DNA of 64,000 nucleotides from Dromaius novaehollandiae (Eukaryota; Chordata; Aves; Casuariiformes; Dromaiidae), in assembly GCF_036370855.1 (NCBI RefSeq), contig NC_088099.1, positions 76,177,218 to 76,241,217 of the forward strand, given 5' to 3'. A model generated the notes under the pieces. It saw only the letters and a list, made by a program, of their open reading frames with translations, was not told where the DNA came from and ran no database searches. Each line of letters begins with the position of its first letter. Position 1 is the stretch's first letter. Shown here one piece after another: positions 49,132 to 61,900 of this stretch. The translations under genes were made by a program, and so were the position numbers.

Positions 49132-50469
49132 CTCCCCAGGACTTCTATGTCGCTGGTTATTTTGCTGTTTTTTCCCGGGTTTTTCTGACAGTTTAATTAT
49201 GGTTTTCAAAACCAGCTGTAAATAGCTTAGTGTATGAGGGTTTGGAGGAGTTTATGAAAATTTAATTATTCTCCAGCACTGTTCATATTGCTTATGTTTC
49301 AGGGATATTGCACAAGAGTCAGTTTATTTCCTGTCTCTACATACAGAACAGGATTCTAAAGCTGTTTTTACATAGGTATGTGTATCATAATAATACATTG
49401 TAATAGTTTTATAATATTTTAGATCTCTTCATGGATTCTAATAAGTCTTTGAACTGCAAGAGGAAAATCTGAGCTTTCTGTATTAATTCTGAAACCATCA
49501 TATTTAACTGTTATGTTTCAATCTCTTACATAAACAATACTCTCTTGATTGGAATTAGCTTAAATATTACATTCTGAAAATAGAGGTACTTCATCTTTCA
49601 TTTGAAATTAGTAATTACTTAAGATACTTCTTTAAATTCTTCAGTTTGATGTAGGCTGGCAGGGCCCATTGAGACCTGGAGGTATGATTCCCTCTGATAA
49701 AGTTTTCAAGTGTATACCAGCTTCAGAATGTTCAATGCTATGACTAAAATCTTTCAGAATACAAATACTGAAACATGCTTTAATGTTTTCCGTAAATAAC
49801 TTGCATGTTTTTAAATATGTCAGCGTTTCTTTTTCTGTATCTGGTTAAGTTCCACAACTCTTTTAAAAATTAAGTATTTCTTTCTGTGCTTTTAAATAAA
49901 AAGGTAATATTCACATAAAAGATCTTGTCATATAGTCTGCCCTGACAATCTGTCAAGCCAACTGGTTTGTCTTGCATGTGGCTGGAAGGGATCTCCCATG
50001 CTGAGTCTCCTTGGTCACTATTTCTACACTGAAGCCTAATCCTCAGAGTTATCAATTTCTTTCTTTCTTAACTCCTGAGCCTCTCTGACTCACCTAGCAT
50101 ACACTATTTACTTATCCTTCTCTTGCCAATGGAATTTAAAAATTTGTTTAAAAAGCTTAACACACAACTTTTTTTTTTAATTTTATAATGAAGAGAAAAC
50201 CTTATTATAAAGAGAATAAACATTAAGGACATCATTATAAGAACATCTTGCTCTTATAACTTCTATGTTTAGGAATTCCTTATTTCAGGAAGATAACCAG
50301 TAACTTTTTTCATAGTTGATGTATTTTCAGAGTTCTCTAAAACTCCTGCATGGACCAGACTAGCCTGAAAACTCTGATTTGTTCATTGTTTATGCCTTTT
50401 TGTATAAATTAGAGTTTACATTTGGATGAAAACTTGGATGTTTGGAACATAATGGATTAGGGCACTTAG

Positions 50470-50483
50470 TTTTTTTTTTTTTT
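50470..50483. repeat. T14 homopolymer
   Basis: A run of 14 T in intron 1. Confidence 0.75.
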
Positions 50484-51494
50484 AATAGAACATGATGTAT
50501 GCAGTGGACAGCATCCACTACTTTGAATTATTTCATCCTGTTTGAATTGCCTTAAGAAAAAAAGCATTCAGACATTGAGAAATGCCCAATTAGTGAGTAT
50601 GTCTGGAAAGTCTGATTTGAACAACTTGTCTAGCTTTGCACAAGGGCAGAAGAATTACATTTTCTCAAACAGCATTAATTCAAGATTTTTTTTTCCCTGA
50701 GTACTTGATTTCCTCTTTTATTATGGCTTTGCTAAACATAGGTTCCTTTTTAAAGGACAACCCTCCCCACCACTGGCTGTGAAAAACAGAGAAATTTCAT
50801 AGGACAGACTGGTTTCCAAATGGCTTTGAACAAGTTTAAAACCATCAGACCCCAGCAGAGATCTCTCTCTTGAATTAAAGGCATTATGGGTACCACTGAG
50901 ATTAGTTCTCCTATGTGGACCAGCCATCTGAAAAAAAGTCACAGAATTTTCATATCTATTTACTAAAAAGGAAAGACCTAGCAGTCCTGGGCTCTCTGTC
51001 AAGGTCTGAAATCAAGTGTGTTCTAGTATTATTGTTCACAAATTTACCTCTTCCACTGTGTGGTCCCTGTCCTCTAACTTTCCTCTTGTGCTTCTGTTGT
51101 ATCTGCCTTAATTTCTTTCCTTCATAGATAATTCTCAGCTTGGTACTCAGACTGTTTTCTATGCTCCAGCCAGGAGAGCACTGAGAACATATGCATAAGA
51201 CACAGTTTGCACACTCTTGGTTTTGGCGCTTATATTACAGCACCCCTGGAATACCCAGAAGGACTGCACAGAAGGTAAAGCCTATGAATAATTTTGCTAG
51301 TAGCATGTAACAGATAAACCTGTTCCAGCAGCTTACAACTTGAGACAGATTAGGCTGATTTTCACACAGCAGAATGCAGTGCTCTGAGCCCTGGAAAATA
51401 TACCTGCTGCACTCCACCTATTATGTTATGCTCTTGTGTAAGAGCATGGGAAAACTCAAACAAATTAATGGTACAAGTTGCAATATTATTACTT

Positions 51495-51511
51495 AAAAAA
51501 AAAAAAAAAAA
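51495..51511. repeat. A17 homopolymer
   Basis: A run of 17 A. The preceding 100 bases show no recognisable retroposed gene. Confidence 0.8.
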
Positions 51512-53989
51512 GACAAAACACCATCTGTGCCCCAGTCTCATTCTTAGAAACAACACAGCTGATTTTCCTGAAATTTTCTGTTCAAACAATGAGTCTGAGT
51601 TCCGTAAACAACTTAAAACAGGTTCTTATGATGTGAAGTGTTACAAAAACATTAACTAAAAGTATACTTGTCAGCTCTGTGTATAACTGCAACTTATCAG
51701 TTAGCAAGTTGCATTACAATTAAAGAACTCTGCATTTGGTTAGGAAAGTGTTCAGAAGTTAGAAAGGCCAACATTTTATTTGTTTCCAGAAAGATACTCT
51801 AAATGCAAATGGATGATGAAATTTCTTATACTTAACAGAGATTTGTTCTGTGGGGATGAAATGAATATCATCCCCACCAATGACAGTTTTCTTCATGCAT
51901 TATTGTTCCGGAGGTTCCCTTACAAATATGCCTGCAAAAACAGTGTACAGCTTTTTCTTGCAGACTCAGTAAAGCCTGTATATTTCTTGCTATGGAAAGG
52001 AAAATAATACAAAAGTATCAAATACTTATTCTGTTTACCTCACAGAAAAATCAGTTGAATAATATCATAACATTGGATAGGAAAAACTTTTATAGAGCAA
52101 GAAGAGAAAGTTAGTTTTGTTTGCTTTTTTATGTGACAGAAAGCTTGACTTAAGTGTGGTTTTATGAGTCCAAGTACTGGTTCCTCATTGCGGAGAGAGA
52201 GAAAGCTCCCTCCCTTTGCCCCTCTCCACCCACGATTTCCCCTTCCTGCTCCTGGCTGTGTCACATCACAGGCCTTGTCCCACTTCTGACACTCAGTTAA
52301 GCCCTTTCTGAACTGAGTCAACTCACTAAAAAATGGCAGAGAACAAACCCAGCGAAAAGTGGATGTTTTACTTTCATAGTGTTATTCATGGCTTACTGCA
52401 TGTTCTGGCAAGTGCCGGATGCAGCAGGACCATGAGGCGGAGAGCAGGCAGAGCTGAGGAGGAGAGCTGAGACCTCATCTCCATCAGTCCCAGTGAGCTC
52501 TTGTGTCAGTTCATCAGCCTTTTAAATCGTATCCTCGTTGTACCTACAAGAGTTTCTGTCGGGGGAACTCATGTCCAAACCTCTCTGTCCCAGAGAAGAA
52601 GCAATGTAAACTCAATCACTATATAAAATAAGAAGATAAGGTCTTTAAGAAAATTTTTTTACCTCTTTGCTTGCCTAGTGAGGACATATGTGTATTTTAC
52701 ATATGTAATGACTTTTGGATGAGTTTTTGATATTTCTTAATGAACAAGCATCACAGATTCAGACTTGCATGTCTCCCTGACTGTTACAGACTCTTGAAAT
52801 CACTACAGCTTTAAATACATCTTCTGCCATAGATTTTCATCTTTTCACTGAAACCATGAATATTAGTACCTTTCTCTATAATGACCAGAAATCTTCTGGA
52901 GTAAAGATCTGGATCTTTCTGAAAATGGGGCATGTATGGGGGTATGGAATCAGATTATCAGAGATGTTTTCTACAGATTTTGAAGGTTACTAAAGTCTTT
53001 CAGACATAAAAAGTTTGTTCTCTTTTTACATTTGTACATAGCCAGTATAAAAGTAAATGTATTTAGTGAAGTATAACATGAAAACAAGGCAAATTAAACA
53101 AGAAAATGAATCATACACAGTGCTTTCATTTGTACCATTCCACATGGCAAAACTTATCTACAAGAAAGGAATATAAAGCTCCAGAAAAGCTTTTATAGAC
53201 ATAGAATAAGCAGCAGAACATCAGGTGGGAATCTAATGCAAGATGTTAAGCACTATCTTTCCTGAAATCTAGAAGTAGTTAAACTTCTTATTCCACAGAA
53301 GAACTTGAAACCTGTAAAGTAATATGGTAACATAGTGGGAAGCAGGTCTTAATGAGCTTATGCAGTTACTGTAACTTAAAAACAGTTACATCTTTGGCAA
53401 ACAGATTATTGAGAATCCATTGTCATTAAATGTTGGTGATAATGCAGTCACAACAGTAGTAATGTATATAAGCCTCACAGAGGTATTACATTTAATGTAT
53501 CTTCTATGAAGAGCAAAAACAAACAAAGAAAACAAAACACAGCTCTAGGAAAAAGAAAAAAAAGGACTAAACCAAGAACGCATGCTAGCTCACAGAAAGG
53601 AACAATCAAGTTCACCTCGAATGGCAAAAACAAAACAACCCCAATAAAACAAAACATAAACCTTTTATCTCAGAGGAATTCTTTTTTTCAGAATTAGAAT
53701 CACTGGAAATGTGCTTGGTGGAAGATTTTAATCACTTCATCAAACAAGTAATAGAAACATTGATGATTTATAACCTGCTCAAACTCAGCATCTCTTTGTG
53801 GTTTGCTTCAGCATCTGAACTTACAAGAGCTACATCTGCCAACTTGACTCATGAGCACAAAACCTAAGGAAAAACAGGCTATCTCTGAGAAAGCTGTGAA
53901 CCCTCTCCACTTTAGCAAGAGAGTTGATCTGAAACACTCTATAAAGTGTACAGCTTTTTCATTTTGTTTATGGAAACACACTTCACAAG

Positions 53990-54133
53990 TACGGGACAGG
54001 AGGAAAGCTGTAGACATGGTGGCTGTACCACTCCTCTACTCCTGCCCCTCCCTGCAATCTGATATCACCTGCAAGCTTGCCAAGGGTCTGTTCTGTCTCA
54101 TCACAGGCCATAGGTGAAGATACTTGGTGGTAT
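53990..54133 (-). mobile_element. old CR1 LINE fragment, - strand (left part)
   Basis: The segment CACCTGCAAGCTTGCCAAGGG (54067-54087) resembles the antisense CR1 5' region sequence 'catctgcaaacttgctgaggg', followed by a GGTGAAGATA-like stretch (54113-54122). It is taken as the left part of the same diverged CR1 copy that resumes at about 55.07 kb, interrupted by the LTR element. The left border is uncertain. Confidence 0.55.
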
Positions 54134-54573
54134 TGTTGTCCGAAAAGCGGATTCGTTGCCCGGTGTGCAATAAGCCAGTAATTACACACTCAGGAGAGAC
54201 ATTTACTTATTTATTTCAGAGTTGCACAAGCCTGGGTGCTCAGTGGTTTCCCACAAATCAAGCATACCCCTCCAACTTTTCAAGTAGCATTTATACAAAC
54301 AAATTGCCAGGTTTGCATCTTTCCCTTTTACACTGATTGGTTAGTGATTTCTTCATTCCCTGGGTCCTGCCTCTGTCTCTCAAGGTCCTGAGGAGGAGAT
54401 GGCAATTCCAGCAATTAACACTGCCCCAGCAGTGACAGTAGGTGTTATCTCCCATGGTTCTGATGAGGGGGAGATAGTCCAGACCCCCTAATTAACACTG
54501 TTCCGGCAGTGAGAGGAGGCTTTGTCTCCCAAGGTCCTAGCGCCCAAGTAGGCCTTATTTCAAAGCCTTGACA
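54134..54573 (-). mobile_element. LTR of an endogenous retrovirus, - strand
   Basis: On the - strand the block starts TGTCAAGG (at 54573) and ends GGACAACA (at 54134), about 440 bp. A polyadenylation signal (AATAAA on the - strand, in the stretch 54206-54216) is followed by a U5-like tail that includes CACCGGGCAACGAATCCGCT (reverse complement of 54147-54166). Directly upstream of its U3 start is a purine run, AAAAGGGAGGA on the - strand (54574-54584), which looks like a retroviral polypurine tract. That marks this as a 3' LTR with internal sequence to the right. The five bases left of it (GGTAT) do not match those on the right (TCCTC), which fits an LTR still joined to internal sequence rather than a solo LTR. 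The family is not identified. Confidence 0.65.
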
Positions 54574-55065
54574 TCCTCCCTTTTGGAGTGTGAGGCACAG
54601 GAATGCAAACTGCTTGTAACTCCCTTAACTTTCCAGCCTCCACCAGCTCCAGGACCCTTTCTCACTGAACTAGGAGTGCAGCCTAAAGCTCCAGCAAGTT
54701 CAGCTACTCATGCTAAGCAAGTTTTATAGAAGTTGTGCTAAGAGGCTACCTCTAGACAGCTTCAGTTCAATAATTTACAGTCCAAGTCCCAAGGTCTTCA
54801 GTTAGGGATACATGAACCTCCAATTCTTTTGCCAAATTGGCAATACATACCTAGAAATAAAACATTTTGATTTAATGTTTCTTTTAGGGCGTTAGCAGTT
54901 CTAGGATGCCCTTGATTAAAGAATGCTTCTTTTCAGAAAATAGAGATAGAAGTTATCCTAATCTACCTAGTTTAAACATTCTTTCTGAGCTTCCCACGGT
55001 TGTCTTGTAACAGTATCTGTTCGTGATGTGCTCTGCTTTTTACTGGCTGCCAGTAGACATAAAGC
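54574..55065 (-). mobile_element. probable internal remnant of the endogenous retrovirus
   Basis: This stretch lies between the polypurine tract and the point where CR1-like sequence resumes. Its position implies internal 3' sequence of the retrovirus-like element. The - strand has no open frame of useful length and I recognise no retroviral protein motif, so it is either heavily decayed or non-coding. Part of it could belong to another element. The right border is approximate. A small duplication (CATAAAGCCA repeated at 55058-55067 and 55081-55090) sits at that border. Confidence 0.4.
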
Positions 55066-55960
55066 CAAGACATGCCAAGACATAAAGCCATTGACTATTA
55101 CTCTTTAAGTCTGGTGGTCTAGCCAATTTGCAACCCACCTAACAGTCTTGTCTGTCCAGACTGTATTTCCTCAGCTTCAAAATGAGACTGCTGTGGGAGA
55201 CAGTGCCAGAAGACTAAATAGAGTATTTTACCTCTATCGCTCTTCCTTCATATAGATAGCCAGTTATTTCTTCATAGAAGCAAGTTACTTGGGTCAAGCA
55301 TGATTTGCCCTTGATAAATCCATGCTAACTACTCTTGCTAACCTTCTTGTCCTTTCTGTGTGTGGAGGTGGATTCCAAGAGGACAATATCCAGGGGACTT
55401 TCCAGGGACTGAAGTGAGGCTGACTGGCTGCTCCCTCTGTCCTCTTCCTTGCCTGCCTTAAAGATGGGAATAACTTTAGCTTTTTCCTAGCCATCAGGGA
55501 CCTCCCCCTATAACAATGATTTTTCACAGATGATAGACAACAGCCTCACAATCACATCTGTCAGCCTCCTTAGGTGAAACCCATCTAGCCCCATGGATCT
55601 GAACATATCTAGCTTTTCTAAGTAGTCTCTAAACTGTTACTTCTCTGTTGTTGGCTGTCCCTGTCTTTCCCGAACTAGGCTGGTACTTGCTGGGATCTGG
55701 AAAAAGGTTTTATCTATGAAGACTAAGACAAAAAAAGACCCTGAGTACTTTAGCCTCTGGTTTTATGTCTGTTGCTTGGTTCTCTTCTCCATCTGTCAAC
55801 AGACCCACATTTTTCCTGAAATTACTTTTGCAAATACTATTCCCGTAGAATTGTCTCTTTTTATCCTTAATGTCCCTTGCTAGCCTTAGATCCAGCTGGG
55901 CTTTGGCCTTCATGATTTTTTGTGCAAAAGTACCCAAGAAATGCTTTTATTTTCCTCTTT
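55066..55960 (-). mobile_element. old CR1 LINE, 5' region, - strand (right part)
   Basis: The + strand reads as the antisense of the CR1 5' portion, heavily diverged but in order. Matching segments are AAAGCCATTGACTATTACTCTT (from 55084), TGCTGTGGGAGACAGTG (55190-55206), GCATGATTTGCCC (about 55298) and GAGGCTGACTGGCTG (55415-55429). These are followed by AAGATGGGAATAA (about 55461), CCATCAGGGACCTCCCCC (55491-55508), ATCTAGCCCCATGGA (about 55583) and CAGCTGGGCTTTGGCC (55893-55908). All frames are broken. With the fragment at 53990-54133 it forms one CR1 copy split by the LTR element. The right border is approximate. Confidence 0.75.
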
Positions 55961-58900
55961 TGCTGCCTGTATTTATTTACATCTTGTGTACTCTCTTTTT
56001 GTGTTTTTTATTCATTAAGAATGTTCTTTTAGCCAGAAAAGTAAATTTAAAACAGAGAATAGTCAGAGCAATGTAAGGGTGTAGCTGAAAAAAATACAGT
56101 AGGTGACTGACTTTTCTAGAGGAGAGATTCAGGCTGATAAGGACAAGGACTTTAAAACAAGGCATAGAGATGTCCCTGTTTGTCCAGGATGAGGACATTG
56201 ACTAGAAGGAGATCAGAGTGAGATGGATGAGATGCCAGATTGTTTTTCCTGCTTTTAGTAAATTCTGTATTTCATGCTAAACTTCATACTATTGCAGACA
56301 CATTGCTACTAAGATAGGTGTACATGAATCACTGTGTGGAGTCAAAAGTGGACAGGTAGCAGGAAAGTAACAAAAGCAAATAGCTTTCTGAGGAGTTGGA
56401 GAAGCTTTAGCTGTCATTATGTAGCAAGAATCTGCTGAAGGTCAGTATATAAGAGAAATTAGAAAGAGTAATTGGCTGGATGTCAGGGAAGGTGTGGCAG
56501 GATGGCAAAGTAAGGTCTGTGGTATGAGAAAAGTTATTCACCAGAGAAGAGGAATTTGAAGATCAAAAGATCAGAAAGAAGGGTTCATAATATTAAGTCT
56601 GAGTCAAGATGATGATACAAGCTAAAACAAGTAAGAAGGAAGGTGTTCAAAAATGCTAAGGTGAAGATTGAAATTGCTTGAGATCCAGGTAAGAGTTAAG
56701 GAAATAGGAAGAGGAAAAGGCAGATATCAGAATAGGAGGACTAGTAAATAGGGGGTTTTTTGAGACATCAGCTTGGAAAGAAGTGAAAAAATTGTGTTCG
56801 ACTCAAAAGACAAGGCAGAAGGAGCCCACAGAGCAAGAAGCCACTGGCGAGCAAAATCTGATCAAGAGAGAATAGGTACTCAGGGAGGGAGAATGCAATA
56901 AGAGGAGAGGGTGGTGATGTGGGCATGATAGGGAGATATCATGGATAGCAATGAGAGTGTTGGAAAAGCAACTGAAGAAAGGTTGAAAGAGGGAGAAGAG
57001 AGTAATGGACTGGGATTGGATCTACCTGTGGAACTGGATAAGAGGGAGAAAAAGTAAATCAAGAGGAATGATCAATGCGTTTTTACACATTGTGTTTTAC
57101 AGAGAGAAACCTAATTTAGGAGGCAGGAGATGGGAAATCAATTAATCAACATCTAATTTCTTTCTTCTTATATTTATCTTTCTTAAAACAAAACAAAAAC
57201 TCAGAAAAACAAAGCCTTTATCTAAATCCTTTTATCCATTATTGTAGTTTCCAATTAGAAAGCTAAATATCTTTTTTGCCATGCTCCACTGTTTAATAGA
57301 CCACTGGGAAAACTGATGGATTAAGACTGAAAATATGCATGTGCTTAATTCTGAAGTCATACACTTATGTTCTTAACTGTGTTGTTAGATCAGACCTAGA
57401 GTGCTCAACTGTCTAAAATATTGAAAGTGAAGATTGAAGTGAAGGATTTAATAATCTGTTTCAGATTTAACAAGTCTGGATATTAGATCAATAATGCAAT
57501 AATACCTTAAAAAATCTCAAAGAAATGCAATTCCTAAGCTACTCTCACAGCTTTATACAAAAGTAAATTACATGGATTTATCATTCACCAGATTTTCAAA
57601 AGTACAAGCTGAAGTTAATTACTTAATGTGTTGGTACCTTTGAAAATCTATTCCTTTTTGGGGAGAAAGCAAGTAAATTCAAATTGAAAATTAAATCAAG
57701 ATATATATGCTGCTGGACCTAATCTGCAGTCACTAGATCAGGTTTTTAAGGTAAAAATTGCTAAGTATTTCTCTTGTCTTGGAATCAGAGATCTGGAACA
57801 TACACAATCTGTTCTTCAGAACAGATTATCTTATCTTCATCATTCATATATAATTCACTCAAAACATTTGATTAATAATTTTGATTTTTTTCCTTTAAAC
57901 ATTTAGTTGTGCTGTCTAGCTGAAAAGAAGTAAACTATATTGTCAGGGTTTTCTGGGCATACTTTGATTTTATTCCAAGAGTTCCATTTTAAAATGAATT
58001 AGTTAGATACTACAGGTGTTTATAAACTAATTTAGCAATGATTCTATTTGAAAGTAAAGATTAATTTTTACATTCTTGTTTACATGTACATTTGAAACTT
58101 TCTACTGAGAAAACTAGATTTGTGACAAAGAAACAGTGTACAATTTTTATTTCTGATTAATACTGTTTATTCAATCACTGAATGACATAGTTTTATCCCA
58201 TAGTCTATATGGAGAAATGCACAAATGATGTTGTAATTTTTTATCTGTGGCTTATAAAAAGAAATCATAACCTTCTCTTCTTTTAAGTAGTTGTTACCCA
58301 TCATAAGTATTATGTTATTACACTGTCAAAGCTTAATGTAGAAAAGCTGATCTTCACTGAGTTTTATCAAGACAACTGTAAGAGCCTCTGTGATGAAATT
58401 TAGTACCCCAGTTTAGGTTTTCAAATCATTACATTTATCTACATGTGGGTTTTTTGCATATTATAAAGTCTGTTATAGACTGAAATATATAAATTGTTTT
58501 TGAAAGATAAAGAAAATTCAGAAAGGATTACATGTTTATGGGGTATATGCATGAACAGCAAAGGATCGTGGCAAGGTTTCTTTCAGTTTTCTCTTGGAAA
58601 CGTTAGTGAGCAACCTGTCATATCTCACACATCTAGAGCTATTCAAGCTTGGTTTTCTCTTGCTGGCAGGCATGGGTCTGTCTTGGTCATTAGTATTTCT
58701 TAAGCAGAAAAAAACCCCCAGATCTAAGTTCGAGTTGGAGTCTTTCATTTCAGAGTGATGAATGGCTTCCTGTGTGCTTTGAAATACGTTAATCGCAGTT
58801 TGTGTTTTATGATTAGTTCTGTTTATAAATAAGGGTTCAGTTATAAATGATCATTATAGTGAGCAAAAATAAATTCATATTTTTATATTCTTCTATTTTA

Positions 58901-61900
58901 ATATGCTTTTAGGTTACATTATCTTTCTCTGTGTGGAGAGAACTCAGTATCTTAACAGCTCCAAGTAATTTCTCTTGCTTTTGGTCTTTCTTGAATGAAT
59001 GAGTGAAAATCAGGGAAAAAACTTCTGTTTTTCTTGAAACTTCCCTATTATTCCTCTTCACTAAGAATCTGTAGTAGTTACCTGCAATTTAAATGTTTTC
59101 CTGGTAACTACTTGGATTTTGTTGCTGTCTGAGACACATCATGTGAGAATGTATTGTAATGTCTTTTCTGCCTGGTATTTGCAAATCCTACAGTGTGACT
59201 TTCACTGGTCAAGGCTTAGCAGAGGTGCTTCAAGGCCAAGAATGGGACCTGTTCTTTGGCGTACCTGGTGGAGCTGCTGCTGACAGTTCCAGTAGGAGAG
59301 CTAGCTGGCTGCACTGGTGCAAGCTGCACAGACACCATGTCTAGCCACTGCATGGAGAAACCCACCAAAGGTTTTAGTCTGCTGTAGTGTCTGGCAACCA
59401 AGTGGCAGAAACAACAGCTGCTCAACTCTTGGGTTTCAAATGTAGCATTATGCTCGTAGTCAGGGGGACACCATTTGTTGAGTTCACTAGGGAAACAGAA
59501 TCTTAGAAATTGATAGTGTTTTACATTTCTAATATTACATTATCTTGTCCAAGTGCTATCAAATGCAAATTTATTCCTTTGGTTTAGTTTTGATATGTAT
59601 TGTCCTGATTTAAAAGATTTGAATGATATGTTCTACAGGGCTCTTCACTTCCAACAGAACTCACTGTTAAAAACAAATTTTATTTAAAAATGGTAATGGA
59701 ATTTGTCTGAGACAAGATGACATTCAGTATTCCTATTCAGTATTAACTACTCTTTTTGTTGATTTTTCTCTATATATACATATTTATACTTTTAAGCTTT
59801 GTGAAAAGATTTAAACAAAAACAATATTATTAGTCCACAGATACTGTCCAGTTTTGTACAGCTAAATAAAAGCCACTCATTCAAAAAGAGTTCCTTGATA
59901 AAATTATCGTAAGTCACTGGCATAAATATTAGATAAAGCTTATTACTTATGTTTTCTACACACTTTTTTATTTATTGGAAGTTATGTTTACAGAGATCTA
60001 CTGATTTTCTAATTGGTCGTCTTAGAAAAATATTTTTCTATCAATGACTTGGATTTTTAAAATAGCAGTCATGCTCAGCGATTTTACTTTTGTATTGTCT
60101 CCCTCATTATTTATTAATGGTCATAATTTCTCACTGGTATTTCTTCCCCCTCCTCAGCCATATTATATTTATAAGAGCCCTTTTGTTTTCTGTAATCACT
60201 TTAGCTAGCATCAAATCATTCTTCTTTTCTCCTGCCCTTATCTTTTTCTGCAAGGCTTAACTGACTGTAGTTTTCTTTCATTTTTCCTTCTTTCTCTGCT
60301 TCTGCTTTGCACTCAGATCTGTGTGCAGATCCTACTGAAGCTATACTAGTTACTTCCCTTCTATTTTGAAACTATTGTTTTCTGCTCCTTAACTCAGGCT
60401 TTCATTCAGAATTTTCCAGCCTTCTTCCACACTCATAGATTTCAACACTCATTGCCTCATAGGGACTTACAATAACACTTAACGTTTGAAAGGTGATTTT
60501 CATCTTCAAAGTTGTCTGTAAAAATTAATCAATTAACAGCAAAGCATTCCTTGCATCTTCTTGCTTGAAATCAAATATTGTGCATTCTGTGGTCCTTCTC
60601 CTTGCTGTGAAGAGATAAAGTAGCCCATGAATATTATCCTCAGTGCTTTTTTTATCAGGCAGATGTGTCTTTAATCCAGAAGTAAGAACTAATTCTAATA
60701 TGAGGTCTGGATGAGCAGTTGTGCAAAAATTTAGAGAAACACAGTTCCTTTTTGGAAAGGATGTCCATTAAAAGCTCAGTTTCAAAGTTGCTTCTGGAGC
60801 CAGAAATAATTACAAATAACAACATGAGATGAAGATAAATGTTCAGATAATTTACCTGATTCTATAGTTTTTGATTAAGCTTGAATAAATGTCTCCCACT
60901 TTGATTATTTGATTTTTAATGATCTCTATCAAGAAGCTCTTTTAGATGTGAAGAAAATGCTTTTGAATGAGGATATGAATGTGCACAAATAGATCTTCTT
61001 CAGTATGAATACCTTCCATTGAGACAGGAAGGTATTTTCAGAATTTTCAGAACTGTGCAGTTTCTCTGATCAGTTGTCATAGGCAGAAACAGCTAAGAAT
61101 ATCAATAAAATGGCAGACTTTCTGGGAGCAAGTCAATCCACTGTGTATTGCTACCTCCCTAATTTGCTCTGCCCTTCAGAGACACTGAGCAGCAGAAGGG
61201 CCTTATCCTATGTCTTCTTCCATGCTAATTTTATTTCAGGCATTCTGAAGAGAAAACCTTAAAATAGAATAAAACTGGCTGGCAACCTCAGAGAAGCAAA
61301 GGTAAACCTCTTGTTCTCCCTAGAGCCTGAAAAGATTTGCGTTTGTTGTCTTTCTATCCTGTATTTCTTTACAGCATAGGTTTCAGCTAGAAAATGGTGA
61401 TTAATTGAATTTTAAACTTTTTAGAAACATGCCATCATTTTAAAGAATGCTTTCAGTTCCCCAGATGGCAAGGGCTGATGATGCAGCATTGTAAAGACAG
61501 ATAAGTAACGTTTCATCTGACTGAATGTGGGCGTTTACAACAAAGGTATCTCTGTCTGAGCTAGTCATCTCCAACTGCATTGTTTGTGGAGATCTAATCA
61601 GTGGAAGTCAGTGGTATCTTAAGACACCTAGTTTCAGACAGATAAATCATGCCCTAAACTCCATTGACTAGAACTCCGCTGAGTATTAAGGGACTTTGTG
61701 TTTGTTCCCTGTATTGTAAACAGCTACACTTAGATGAATCCCAGCTGCAGTATTCTTTTTACTTGTTCAGAAAGAGGCCATAGAATATAGGTCTCTATGA
61801 AAAGCGGTTTGGAGATGTGGGACAGATCCAGAGAGAGAAAGAAAGACCAAGTGTTTTGCTTTGCAGATCGTCCTGTGCCACTCTGAAAGACCAAAATTTA

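Larger units (their letters stand above)
40985..53989. other. intronic DNA, no exon recognised
   Basis: No exon, RNA gene or further LINE is recognisable. The longest open frame outside the CpG island (44766-45206, 146 codons, + strand) has no domain, signal peptide or family resemblance that I can see. Long T- or A-rich tracts, a 33-bp tandem duplication and a GC-richer block at 52180-52580 are described separately. Confidence 0.55.
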
